Shown piece after piece: positions 26,281 through 34,165 of a stretch of 34,165 bases of DNA. Numbering within the stretch: the first letter of the stretch is position 1; every line of letters begins with the position of its first letter. The position numbers and the translations under genes are program-made. Origin of the DNA: an uncultured Erysipelotrichaceae bacterium (GTDB lineage Bacteria; Bacillota_I; Bacilli_A; RFN20; CAG-826); the NCBI GenBank assembly GCA_900314585.1, contig OMVV01000004.1, positions 1-34,165 on the forward strand, given 5' to 3'. Below the pieces are notes generated by a model, which did no database searches, was not told the origin of the DNA, and saw nothing but the letters and a program-made list of their open reading frames with translations.

Positions 26281-26358
26281 AGTACACTTAAAATAGGTTG
26301 ACAAAACATATGGATTGCAAGAAACTATAGCAGTTCATTTTTAAATGAGGTGTAAAAA

Positions 26359-27732
26359 ATGGAAAAGAAATTCGATGAAATTGTTAACCATTTGATTACA
26401 AGTGGTTTCGTATACCAAGATTCAGAAATCTATGGTGGTCTATCTAACTCTTGGGACTTCGGTCCTTTAGGTGTTGAACTTAAACGCAACATCAAGAAGT
26501 TGTGGTGGCAGAAGTTCGTTCAAGAAAGTCCAACTAATGTTGGAATTGACGCGGCGATCTTGATGAATCCAGGCGTTTGGAAAGCAACTGGCCACGTTTC
26601 AACATTCTCAGATCCACTTATCGATTGCAAGGAATGTCATGCCCGTCATCGTGCCGATAGTCTTATCGAAGAACAACATCCAGAAGTTGATGTCCATGCG
26701 ATGAGCCAAGACGATATGATGAAGTTTATCAAAGATAACAAGGTCAAATGTCCAGTCTGTGGTAAATCAAATTTCACCGACATTCGTCAATTCAATATGA
26801 TGTTCAGAACTCACATCGGTGTTACCGAAGCAAGCGAATCACTTGTCTATCTTAGACCAGAAACTGCTCAAGGTATGTTCGTTAACTTCAAAAATGTTCA
26901 GAGAACATCTCGTCGCAAAATTCCATTTGGCATCTGCGCGATTGGTAAATCATTCCGTAATGAAATTACACCGGGTAACTTTATCTTCCGTGTTCGTGAA
27001 TTCGAACAAATGGAAATGGAATTCTTCTGTAAACCAGGCACTGACTTAGAATGGTTTGAATATTGGAAAGATTACTCATTAAGATTCTTGGAATCTTTAC
27101 ATGTTTCCGCTGAAAACCTTCATTACCGTGATCACGAAAAAGAAGAACTCGCTTTCTATTCCAAAGCAACATGCGATGTTGAGTACAAGTTCCCCTTTGG
27201 TTGGGGTGAAATCCTTGGCGTCGCCGATCGTACCGATTACGACTTAAAACGTCATATGGATGCTAGTGGCGAATCTTTGGAATATTTAGATCCAGAGACA
27301 AATGAAAAATATGTTCCATATTGTATCGAACCATCAATGGGTGTTGAAAGAATCTTCTTAATGGTGGCATGCGAAGCATATGATGTCGAGCAACTTGAAA
27401 AAGACAGCCGTATTGTCATGCACTTTGCACCAAAGCTTGCTCCGTATTTAGCAGCGGTTTTGCCTCTAAGCAAACAACTCGGTGATAAGGCTAAAGAAGT
27501 TCTTAACTCGCTCAACAAATATTTTTCAGTTGCATATGATGAGACTGGTTCAATCGGTAAACGTTACCGTCGTCAAGATGCGATTGGTACACCATACTGT
27601 ATTACAGTAGACTTTGACACAATTGAGAAAGACAATTGCGTAACCGTGCGTGATAGAGACACGATGGAACAAGTTCGTTTACCAATCTCTGAACTTAAAG
27701 AATACTTACAAAATAAGTTAGAAAATAATTAG
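26359..27732 (+). CDS. glyS: Glycyl-tRNA synthetase, class II dimeric type
   Basis: This 457-residue single-chain GlyRS is of the eukaryote-like alpha2 type, as in Mollicutes and some Bacillota, not the two-gene glyQ-glyS type of Bacillus. It starts with [21 protein letters not shown] (motif 1 region). A zinc-like insert follows (CKECH near 94 and CPVCG near 134), then [37 protein letters not shown] (motif 2) and GVERIF (motif 3). The anticodon domain begins near 355. A GAGGTG ribosome site precedes the ATG. The 78-nt leader is too short for a T-box. An isolated TTGACA lies at 26298-26303, with no well-spaced -10. Confidence 0.96.
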   Translation: MEKKFDEIVNHLITSGFVYQDSEIYGGLSNSWDFGPLGVELKRNIKKLWWQKFVQESPTNVGIDAAILMNPGVWKATGHVSTFSDPLIDCKECHARHRADSLIEEQHPEVDVHAMSQDDMMKFIKDNKVKCPVCGKSNFTDIRQFNMMFRTHIGVTEASESLVYLRPETAQGMFVNFKNVQRTSRRKIPFGICAIGKSFRNEITPGNFIFRVREFEQMEMEFFCKPGTDLEWFEYWKDYSLRFLESLHVSAENLHYRDHEKEELAFYSKATCDVEYKFPFGWGEILGVADRTDYDLKRHMDASGESLEYLDPETNEKYVPYCIEPSMGVERIFLMVACEAYDVEQLEKDSRIVMHFAPKLAPYLAAVLPLSKQLGDKAKEVLNSLNKYFSVAYDETGSIGKRYRRQDAIGTPYCITVDFDTIEKDNCVTVRDRDTMEQVRLPISELKEYLQNKLENN

Positions 27733-27765
27733 TAGATATTTAGTAGTTTTATAACATAGTTATAT
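27729..27765 (+). promoter_or_regulatory. dnaG promoter with a TTAGTA direct repeat
   Basis: TTAGTA at 27729-27734 (overlapping the glyS stop) and at 27740-27745, then GTTT and TATAAC (27750-27755). The ATG at 27766 is 10 nt downstream, giving a leader of about 4 nt. The architecture matches the promoter at 8580-8606 base for base in spacing. Confidence 0.55.
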
Positions 27766-29574
27766 ATGGCAATAGACTCCAATTTAGCTAAAGATATCAA
27801 GGCTCGGGCCGACATAGTCGACGTTATTTCTCACTACCTAACTTCAGTGCAGAAAAAAGGTCGTCGTTTTGTCGCGATGTGCCCGTTCCATGATGACCAC
27901 GATCCATCTTTACAAATCGATAAAGAGAAACAAGTATTCCGTTGCTTTGTCTGCGATTCCGGCGGTGATGTCTTTTCATTCGTACAAAAGTACGAAAAAT
28001 GCACTTTCCCAGAAGCTATTAGGAAAGTCGCGGAGATTATTGGATATGACGATCCTCGTCTACATGAGAGAGTTGCCGCTCCAAAAGTCGATGAGTCTTT
28101 AGTGCCAATTTACAATTGTTTGACTGAACTCCAGAAGTTTTATGCTTATGGCTTAACAACCGAAGAAGGCAAAATTGCGAGAGATTATCTTGATAAACGC
28201 CATCTTTCCAATGAACAACGCGAGAAATTTGGATTAGGCTATGCCTTTAAAGATGGCAAGATGGTTATTCAATACCTCCAACAAAAAGGTTTTTCTTTGA
28301 AAAATATTGAAAATACCGGTATAGCTTTAGCCCAAACATCCAATATGAACGACAATAACTCTGGTCGTCTGATTTTCCCTATTAGGGACCACAATGGTCA
28401 AGTTGTTGGATTCTCTGCTCGTAGAATGGTAGAAGATGACACCGCCAAGTACATTAACTCACCAGATACTAAGGCGTTTACTAAAAGTAATGTTTTATAC
28501 AATTACCATCTTGCAAAGCAAACCGCTAAACATGATGGTTACGTATATGTCGTGGAAGGCTTCATGGATGTCTTCGCTCTTGATAGCATTGGAGTGACGA
28601 GTTGTGTTGCTTTAATGTCAACAAAGTTGACAAGTCGTCACATTGAAATGCTTAGAACCTTAGGCGTAGAGATTCGTCTCTGCCTCGATGGCGACCGTCC
28701 GGGTCAAGAAGCGATGATGAAAATCATGGCCCAACTCGACGAAGCAAAGCTTCCGTATCGTTTAGTCTCAGTGCCACGTGAAGTTCGTGACCCAGATGAA
28801 ATCTTAAAACAAGATGGCGAAGAAAAACTAAAAGTTTTTATCAACTCTTTAGTAGATCCATTCAACTTTGCTTTAAACTACTATAAGAATATTTCTCCTT
28901 TGGAGACAGTTGATGATCGTAAGAAAGTCATCAATCACTTTATTCCAATGATTAATTCACTCTCTTCTCAATTAGAGAAGGATGATTATGTTTATAAACT
29001 ATCAGAAGCAACTGGATTCTCCGCTAATGCGATTAAGAATTCCATTAGGGAATATGCATCTAAACATAGAGGTGTAAGTGGACCAACCTTTAATGTGAAC
29101 ACCGAAGTAAAGACTTCACCAAATCTTACTGTTGATAAGCAATATCGTCGTCTCGCTTTAGCGGAATATGCAGTCTTAAAACTCATGTTCACCGCTAAAG
29201 AAGCAGTGGATTACTATAGACAAAATATTAAATATTTTGCAACCGATAGTTATCGTCAAATCGCTAATTTCATTATTGAAGCAGCTGATCAGGGAAGGGA
29301 AGTTACTCCAGATGAAATTATTAACGATATACATTCTTCTCAGTTCCAAAACGCTGATGAACTCGTCACTTTAGTGACCAATATCGCATTCTCTTTGGAT
29401 AAAAAATTCTCCGCTAAGGAATTAGAAGATTATGGAAATGTTATTAAGGTCGAAAGGTCTCGTATCGAAGATAAGTATAAGCTAAATAAGGCTCTTGAAG
29501 GGAAGAGTCCTCAGGAAGCTGCTCGTCTCATCCAAGACTATTACGATCGCAATAAAATAAAAGAGCCACAATAA
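27766..29574 (+). CDS. dnaG: DNA primase
   Basis: This 602-residue primase lays down RNA primers for replication. The zinc-binding domain has Cys39, His42, Cys60 and Cys63 ([11 protein letters not shown]...CFVC). The TOPRIM domain contains [12 protein letters not shown] and DGDRPGQEA. The C-terminal helicase-interaction domain spans about 450-602. It stands upstream of rpoD as in the macromolecular-synthesis operons of many bacteria. The start ATG 27766 has no Shine-Dalgarno and sits right after the promoter. Confidence 0.97.
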   Translation: MAIDSNLAKDIKARADIVDVISHYLTSVQKKGRRFVAMCPFHDDHDPSLQIDKEKQVFRCFVCDSGGDVFSFVQKYEKCTFPEAIRKVAEIIGYDDPRLHERVAAPKVDESLVPIYNCLTELQKFYAYGLTTEEGKIARDYLDKRHLSNEQREKFGLGYAFKDGKMVIQYLQQKGFSLKNIENTGIALAQTSNMNDNNSGRLIFPIRDHNGQVVGFSARRMVEDDTAKYINSPDTKAFTKSNVLYNYHLAKQTAKHDGYVYVVEGFMDVFALDSIGVTSCVALMSTKLTSRHIEMLRTLGVEIRLCLDGDRPGQEAMMKIMAQLDEAKLPYRLVSVPREVRDPDEILKQDGEEKLKVFINSLVDPFNFALNYYKNISPLETVDDRKKVINHFIPMINSLSSQLEKDDYVYKLSEATGFSANAIKNSIREYASKHRGVSGPTFNVNTEVKTSPNLTVDKQYRRLALAEYAVLKLMFTAKEAVDYYRQNIKYFATDSYRQIANFIIEAADQGREVTPDEIINDIHSSQFQNADELVTLVTNIAFSLDKKFSAKELEDYGNVIKVERSRIEDKYKLNKALEGKSPQEAARLIQDYYDRNKIKEPQ

Positions 29575-29582
29575 GGCCCTTT
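29560..29582 (+). other. Hairpin at the dnaG stop codon
   Basis: AAAGAGCC (29560-29567) pairs with GGCCCTTT (29575-29582) with one A-C mismatch. It encloses the dnaG stop. No T-run follows, so this may be an RNA processing or stability element between dnaG and rpoD. Confidence 0.4.
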
Positions 29583-29600
29583 AGAAAGAAGGATAAGGAA

Positions 29601-30899
29601 ATGGCAGGAAAAAAGGAAAAAGACGCCACCAAAAGCGTAAAAAGTGCCAAAAAAGAGGTTAAAGCCAAAAAGGAAAAGGCCACTAAACCTGTTAAGGCAG
29701 TCAAGGCCAAGAAAGTCAAAGACGAAGTCGATGATGAAGAAGAAGGTATCGAATCTTTAGAATCAGTTAAGAAACGTCTTTTGAAAAAGGCTCAAAACGA
29801 TGGTGGTGAAATCGAACAAGCTGAAATCGATGAAGCGATTCAGAAGTTTGATATGTCTGATGAAGACATCGAAGATTTAATCAATTACTTTGTAAAAAAG
29901 AAAATCAAAGTTATTTCCGATAACGATGAAGAAGGCATTGCCGAAATCGATTTTGGTGACGGTGATGATGATATGATGGGCGCGGAACTATCCGATGAAG
30001 ATGTTCCAGATGAAAAAGAACTCCAAGATATCTCTAACCTCATCGTTGGTGATGTGAAAGTCAATGACTCTGTTAAGATTTATCTTAAAGAAATCGGTAA
30101 AGTTCGCTTATTGACCGCTCAAGAAGAAATCGATATCGCTAAACGAATCGTCGCTGGCGATGAAGAAGCCAAACAAGAACTTATTACCGCTAACCTCCGT
30201 TTAGTTATTTCTATCGCAAAGCGATATGCTGGACGTGGTATGCCATTCTTAGACCTTATCCAAGAAGGTAACATGGGTCTTATCAAAGCGGTGGAGAAGT
30301 TTGACTACACAAAAGGATTTAAGTTTTCAACTTATGCCACTTGGTGGATCCGTCAAGCTATCACTCGTGCGATCGCTGACCAAGCTCGTACCATCCGTAT
30401 TCCTGTCCACATGGTTGAAACCATCAACAAAATCACGAGGGCTCAACGTCAACTAGTTCAAGAACTAGGTCGTGACCCAACTGCTGAAGAAATTTCCGAA
30501 CGTCTTGAAGGTGCGCTTAGCCCAGACAGAATTCGTGAAATTCAATGCATCAACCAAGAACCTGTTTCACTTGAAACCCCAATCGGCGAAGAAGATGATT
30601 CCCATCTTGGTGACTTTATCGAAGATAAGGAAGTCATTTCTCCAAGTGAATACACGACCAAATCTCTTCTTAAAGATGAGTTATATGACGTCTTACAAGA
30701 TTTGACCGACCGTGAAGCTCGTGTTCTTGAACTCCGTTATGGTTTACTTGATAACCATCCACGCACCCTTGAAGAGGTTGGTAAAGAATTCGGAGTTACC
30801 CGTGAACGTATTCGTCAAATTGAAGCGAAGGCGATTAAGAAACTTCGTCACCCAACTCGTTCCAAACGTTTAGGTGATTATCACTCATACAAAAACTAA
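29601..30899 (+). CDS. rpoD: RNA polymerase sigma factor RpoD (SigA)
   Basis: This 432-residue primary sigma factor contains region 1.2 with [20 protein letters not shown], region 2 with [29 protein letters not shown] and [15 protein letters not shown] (-10 recognition), region 3, and region 4.2 with [30 protein letters not shown] (-35 recognition). The first 40 residues or so are a Lys/Ala-rich extension, followed by a region-1.1-like acidic part. An AAGGA ribosome site precedes the ATG, 26 nt after dnaG. It should recognise the TTGAAA/TATAAT promoters seen across the window. Confidence 0.97.
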   Translation: MAGKKEKDATKSVKSAKKEVKAKKEKATKPVKAVKAKKVKDEVDDEEEGIESLESVKKRLLKKAQNDGGEIEQAEIDEAIQKFDMSDEDIEDLINYFVKKKIKVISDNDEEGIAEIDFGDGDDDMMGAELSDEDVPDEKELQDISNLIVGDVKVNDSVKIYLKEIGKVRLLTAQEEIDIAKRIVAGDEEAKQELITANLRLVISIAKRYAGRGMPFLDLIQEGNMGLIKAVEKFDYTKGFKFSTYATWWIRQAITRAIADQARTIRIPVHMVETINKITRAQRQLVQELGRDPTAEEISERLEGALSPDRIREIQCINQEPVSLETPIGEEDDSHLGDFIEDKEVISPSEYTTKSLLKDELYDVLQDLTDREARVLELRYGLLDNHPRTLEEVGKEFGVTRERIRQIEAKAIKKLRHPTRSKRLGDYHSYKN

Positions 30900-30900
30900 T

Positions 30901-31551
30901 ATGAAAATATCGGATCGTCTTAAAACAGTTGCCGCTTTTATCAAAGATAACGCAAACGTTGCTGACGTTGGAGCGGATCATGGACTACTTGAAATTTATC
31001 TTTTAGATAATCACAAAGTTAATTCCATCATGGCAATTGAAAATAAAGATGGTCCTTTTCAAACCTTACGAAATAATCTAAAAGATTATAATGTCAAATT
31101 ATCTCTAAGTGATGGCCTTCAAGATATCGATGAAAATGTTGATACGGTGGTCATCGCTGGAATGGGCGGAGTCCTCATCAGCGACATTCTTAAAAGAGAT
31201 TCCAAGAAACTTAACAAAGTTAAGCAGATTGTCGTTGATGCTCATAGGGACATTGAACTCGTAAGAAAAGAAGTAACCAAACTCGGTTACTACATTGAAA
31301 AAGAGAAAATCGTCTTTGAAAACAAACAATATTACTTTGTAATCTCATTCCTCAAAGGTCATAAAGATTATCCTCTTGAAGTGTATGAATGGGGTTATAA
31401 GATAAAAGATGATCCACTCTTTAAAAAGTATCAACAAGCTGAACTTGAAACCTTGGAAACAAATTTAACCAAATATTGCCAAGGCAAGAATGTTGACCAA
31501 GAAGTTATCAAGGATAAAACTGACAAAATAAGGAGATTAGCGAACTTATGA
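30901..31551 (+). CDS. trmK: tRNA (adenine22-N1)-methyltransferase
   Basis: This 216-residue SAM-dependent methyltransferase of the TrmK family makes m1A22 in tRNA. The SAM-binding motif VADVGADHGLLEIYLL and the catalytic-site segment VVIAGMGGVLISDIL are characteristic. ATG 30901, one base after the rpoD stop, is chosen over an in-frame ATG at 30874 inside rpoD. The TGA stop overlaps the next ATG (ATGA). It lies before the Nif3-like gene as yqfN-yqfO do in Bacillus. Confidence 0.93.
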   Translation: MKISDRLKTVAAFIKDNANVADVGADHGLLEIYLLDNHKVNSIMAIENKDGPFQTLRNNLKDYNVKLSLSDGLQDIDENVDTVVIAGMGGVLISDILKRDSKKLNKVKQIVVDAHRDIELVRKEVTKLGYYIEKEKIVFENKQYYFVISFLKGHKDYPLEVYEWGYKIKDDPLFKKYQQAELETLETNLTKYCQGKNVDQEVIKDKTDKIRRLANL

Positions 31552-32321
31552 ACACGATTAAATTATTAAGAAACCTCTCAACTCGTTTTCCAAAGTCACT
31601 TAAAAGTCGTGGAGACCGCGTTGGTTTAATGACTGGTCGCTTACCAGAAAGCGTTAACAATATTTTGCTATGTCTTGATTTTGATGATATTGTCTATGAC
31701 AAACTTAAAGATTTAAAACATAAACCAGATTTGATTTTGACTCATCATCCATTCATCTATGGCACGAAATACCGCATCTTCCAAAGAGACGAAGTAAAAA
31801 AAGATCTCTGCGAAAGAATCGATAAGCTCGGCATTCCTGTTTATAGCATGCACACCAACTTCGACCGTGGACGTGGTGGAATGAACGACGCTCTTACTGA
31901 AGCATTACATCTAAAAGATGTTAAAAGACTTGAAACTGCCTCAATGGCGCGTGGTGGTCGTCTTGAAAAACCGATGGAAATTCATGAATTTGCTAAATAC
32001 GTGAACAAGTGCTTAGGATTATCATATTCGCAACTTGTGCACGCTGGTAAAGATATGATTGAAACTGCAGCGATTATCGGTGGTGGTGGATCCCGTGAAT
32101 ACAAAAATGCGATGATGGAAGGTTATGATATTTATATATCAGGCGACACTCCACATCATGTTAGACGTGAAATTATTGCCTATCATTATAATTACTTAGA
32201 TGTTTCTCACGAAGTTGAGAAGATCTTCGTCTATCAAATGAAAAAAATTCTCCTTGAGATTGATCCAACACTAAATGTTGAAATCGTCGATCACGAAGAA
32301 CTTCCGGAATTAATTGACTAA
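31548..32321 (+). CDS. Nif3-like dinuclear metal centre protein
   Basis: This 257-residue member of the DUF34/Nif3 family (Bacillus YqfO group) is often annotated as GTP cyclohydrolase 1 type 2; the true function is unsettled. The metal-binding motifs are LTHHPFIYG, SMHTNFDRG near the middle, and DVSHEVEK near the C-terminus. It is the short form without the PII-like insert seen in some homologues. AAGGAG (31530-31535) lies within trmK, and start and stop overlap. Its last 12 bases overlap the end of ispH on the other strand, so there is no terminator between them. Confidence 0.9.
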   Translation: MNTIKLLRNLSTRFPKSLKSRGDRVGLMTGRLPESVNNILLCLDFDDIVYDKLKDLKHKPDLILTHHPFIYGTKYRIFQRDEVKKDLCERIDKLGIPVYSMHTNFDRGRGGMNDALTEALHLKDVKRLETASMARGGRLEKPMEIHEFAKYVNKCLGLSYSQLVHAGKDMIETAAIIGGGGSREYKNAMMEGYDIYISGDTPHHVRREIIAYHYNYLDVSHEVEKIFVYQMKKILLEIDPTLNVEIVDHEELPELID

Positions 32322-33182
32322 AGATTCGATTTTTACTTTGATAGCCTCGCTGATCGCTTTTGGGGTTGAGGCTCCACTAGAGATAGCGACAAGATTTAGA
32401 CCTTTAAGGTCTTTTTCTTTTACATCATCCTGATTTTGAATGGCGATAACCTTTGCACTTGGGAAATGTTCTTTCGCCATATCAAACAATGTTTTCGCGT
32501 TGTTGGAGTTTTTACCACCAACGATATAGATGAGCTGAGTTTCTTTTGGAAGAGAAAGCAAAGCTTCTTGACGTCTTGTTGAAGCATCGCAAACGCTTTT
32601 GAAGACTTTTGCCTTTGGATATTTGTCTTTGACAAGATTAATTAATCTTTCAATTTCGTAGTGAGAGAAAGTTGTTTGGTTGATGATTAGTGGTGATTCA
32701 TCTTTGATTTCTGGAATGATTTGCTTTGAAACATCTAAAAGATGAACGCGACTAGAAATTGATAAAGCAGCAGTGGCTTCTGGGTGATTTTCCTTGCCGA
32801 TATAAATGACATCGTGGCCTTCTTTAATCGATTTAGCGATCTCCGAGAAAGTCAACGTGACAAATGGGCAAGTTGTATCAACAAATTCGAGATTTCTCGC
32901 TGATAATCTATTCTCAACTTCCTTTTTGTGACCATGGGCAGTCAAAATTACAATTGATCCATCTTCGATTTCATCGATTAATTCCAATAGATCTTTTCCC
33001 TTTTGATAAATTGTCTCAATTTCCGCTTTTTTTAGTTCGAGCAAAGAATCCTCATTATGAATGAGCATGCCCAGAATAACTATCTTGCGATTAGGATTAG
33101 ATTCTTTGGTTTTGTATGCTAAAGAGATGGCATTAGCCACTCCCGCGCAATAGCCATATGGTTTTGCAATTATGACTTCCAT
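32310..33182 (-). CDS. ispH: 4-hydroxy-3-methylbut-2-enyl diphosphate reductase
   Basis: This 290-residue iron-sulfur enzyme carries out the last step of the MEP isoprenoid pathway. Cys12 (PYGYCAGV), Cys105 (TTCPFV) and Cys198 (SVCDASTRRQ) are the cluster ligands; His42, His84, His133 and Glu135 (NHPEA) are substrate-binding residues. The conserved NQTTFS follows. It implies that this organism makes isoprenoids by the MEP route. The gene sits between nif3 and a DEAD-box gene as in Bacillus, but here is on the opposite strand, so an inversion has occurred. The ATG is 7 nt after an extended -10 box, and no Shine-Dalgarno is present. Confidence 0.96.
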   Translation of the reverse strand: MEVIIAKPYGYCAGVANAISLAYKTKESNPNRKIVILGMLIHNEDSLLELKKAEIETIYQKGKDLLELIDEIEDGSIVILTAHGHKKEVENRLSARNLEFVDTTCPFVTLTFSEIAKSIKEGHDVIYIGKENHPEATAALSISSRVHLLDVSKQIIPEIKDESPLIINQTTFSHYEIERLINLVKDKYPKAKVFKSVCDASTRRQEALLSLPKETQLIYIVGGKNSNNAKTLFDMAKEHFPSAKVIAIQNQDDVKEKDLKGLNLVAISSGASTPKAISEAIKVKIESLVN

Positions 33183-33189
33183 GCTTTCA

Positions 33190-33198
33190 ATAATATCA
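33190..33198 (-). promoter_or_regulatory. Extended -10 promoter of ispH, leaderless layout
   Basis: On the minus strand TG-A-TATTAT occupies about 33190-33198, and 7 nt separate its end from the ATG at 33182. The predicted transcript starts at or next to the start codon. No good -35 is present, as is usual with extended -10 promoters. Confidence 0.6.
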
Positions 33199-33216
33199 CG
33201 ATGATAAATTTTCGTG

Positions 33217-33239
33217 TATAATTAACGCGTTCAAAAATT
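33217..33239 (+). promoter_or_regulatory. -10 box of the DEAD-box helicase gene
   Basis: A perfect TATAAT (33217-33222) lies 17 nt before ATG 33240, giving a leader of about 11 nt with no Shine-Dalgarno. It is divergent from the ispH promoter. Confidence 0.55.
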
Positions 33240-34165
33240 ATGTCATTCAAGGGTATCAACTTATCAAATAAGATGCTTGTCTCATTATCAAGACAAGGTT
33301 TTTCAACTCCATCTTCAATCCAATTAAGAGCGATTCCAAAAGCTTTAAAAGGTAAAACCTTGATGGTTCAATCAGCGACCGGCACAGGCAAAACTTTATG
33401 CTTTTTAGTGCCAATAATTGAGAAGATTGATTTAAAAAATCAAAACCTTCAAGCAATTATCGTCGCACCAACTAGAGAACTCGCTCAACAGATTTATGAT
33501 TTTGCGATTCCCTTTGCTCAAGAATTCAAAGGTTTAAAGATTCGCTTATTCAAATCTGGGGAGGAAAAAGAAAACACTCTTAAAGGTCTTTCAATCGCTC
33601 CACACATTGTCATTGGAACTCCTGGTAGATTAGCTGATGTCTTAAAAGACGGAGCGTTATCTCTTAAAAACGTCAAAACAATTGTCTTTGATGAAGCTGA
33701 TATGCTTCTAAAAGAAGGATACTTCGCTGAGATCGATAAATTCGCTTTACTTGTGAACAAACCACAATATCTTGTCTTCTCAGCGACTCTTGAAGCCAAC
33801 TTAGCGCATACCCTTGAAAAGTATGTCGGTCCAAATGTCCCAGTTGTTAACGAAGACATTATGACTTCGAATAATGTTAAACATTATCTTGTTGATATTC
33901 GTCATGAAGATAAACTTGTTGCACTTGAGAATTTAATCAAATGCATCAACCCATATCTTCTTTTAGTGTTCGCTTCCAAGAAAGAGACCGCTAATGAAGC
34001 TTATGCTTATCTTAAACAAAGAAAATATAAAGTCGGTTTACTTACTGGTGATCTCAACGCTAGAGAACGTAAAAACGTCATGAAACAGATTAGAAACGAC
34101 GATATTTTTATTCTCGTTTGTTCAGATATGGCAGCGCGTGGACTCGACATCAATGATGTCACCGA
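33240..34165 (+). CDS. DEAD-box RNA helicase (partial, runs off the window)
   Basis: An open frame of 308 codons continues past the right edge. It starts MSFKGINLSNKMLVSLSRQGF, then the Q-motif region TPSSIQLRAIP, Walker A SATGTGKT (45-52), PTRELAQQ (78-84 region), GTPGR (126-130), DEAD (151-154), the SAT motif and the second RecA domain with DMAARGLDIND at the edge. It probably unwinds structured RNA in ribosome assembly or mRNA decay. The position next to ispH matches Bacillus cshB (yqfR). The last motif and C-terminus are outside the window. Confidence 0.95.
   Translation, partial: MSFKGINLSNKMLVSLSRQGFSTPSSIQLRAIPKALKGKTLMVQSATGTGKTLCFLVPIIEKIDLKNQNLQAIIVAPTRELAQQIYDFAIPFAQEFKGLKIRLFKSGEEKENTLKGLSIAPHIVIGTPGRLADVLKDGALSLKNVKTIVFDEADMLLKEGYFAEIDKFALLVNKPQYLVFSATLEANLAHTLEKYVGPNVPVVNEDIMTSNNVKHYLVDIRHEDKLVALENLIKCINPYLLLVFASKKETANEAYAYLKQRKYKVGLLTGDLNARERKNVMKQIRNDDIFILVCSDMAARGLDINDVT

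Noticed and set aside
26281-26358. T-box riboswitch before glyS
   Set aside because: The gap is only 78 nt, has no antiterminator or terminator hairpin, and no T-box core sequence is visible.
30874-30900. Earlier in-frame ATG for trmK
   Set aside because: It lies inside rpoD and adds nine residues not typical of the family; ATG 30901 starts at the expected place directly after the rpoD stop.

Overview
The window looks like chromosome of a low-GC, non-sporulating member of the Bacilli. The best guess is an uncultured gut or rumen lineage related to Erysipelotrichales, RF39 or Mollicutes; this is inference from gene content and synteny. The standard genetic code fits: every family-length reading frame is intact, Trp is TGG, and rsmE and trmK end in TGA.

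The backbone follows, from memory, the Bacillus subtilis yqeN-yqfR region in order: holA, rpsT, lepA, hemW, hrcA-grpE-dnaK-dnaJ, rsmE, mtaB, rpsU, ybeY, cdd, era, recO, glyS, dnaG, rpoD, trmK, nif3-like, ispH and a cshB-like DEAD-box helicase that runs off the right edge. The sporulation genes found there in Bacillus (gpr, spoIIP, yqfC, yqfD) are missing, as are prmA, phoH and dgkA. Other genes sit in the gaps: an adenylation/carrier didomain protein, fmt, a nuclease-helicase fusion, a degenerate Fic protein, a small membrane protein, a secreted M6-like metalloprotease lipoprotein, a guanine-deaminase-like enzyme, a zinc-ribbon TM2 protein, rpmF, deoC and a C39-peptidase/membrane protein with no ATPase domain.

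Layout: 1-3400 holA converging on rpsT and the adenylation gene; 3420-11340 fmt, helicase, lepA, Fic-like, small membrane protein, hemW; 11400-13442 metalloprotease; 13535-18257 heat-shock operon under two CIRCE operators; 18300-22511 guanine deaminase, TM2, rsmE-mtaB, rpmF, deoC, rpsU; 22540-23801 the C39 protein; 23822-32321 ybeY-cdd-era-recO, glyS, dnaG-rpoD-trmK-nif3; 32310-34165 ispH and the divergent DEAD-box gene.

The most notable points are: (1) two styles of translation start, one with Shine-Dalgarno sites and one in which the promoter -10 box lies so close to the start codon that mRNAs should be leaderless (fmt and lepA have the same layout; ispH is similar); (2) a Fic-fold protein with its catalytic motif destroyed, apparently starting at a rare ATT codon and sharing an unusual promoter element with dnaG; (3) an orphan C39 peptidase fused to six membrane helices but no nucleotide-binding domain; and (4) paired CIRCE operators with the same non-consensus arm. 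No gene-free stretch exceeds 300 bases, and I saw no tRNA, rRNA, CRISPR array, insertion sequence or prophage.
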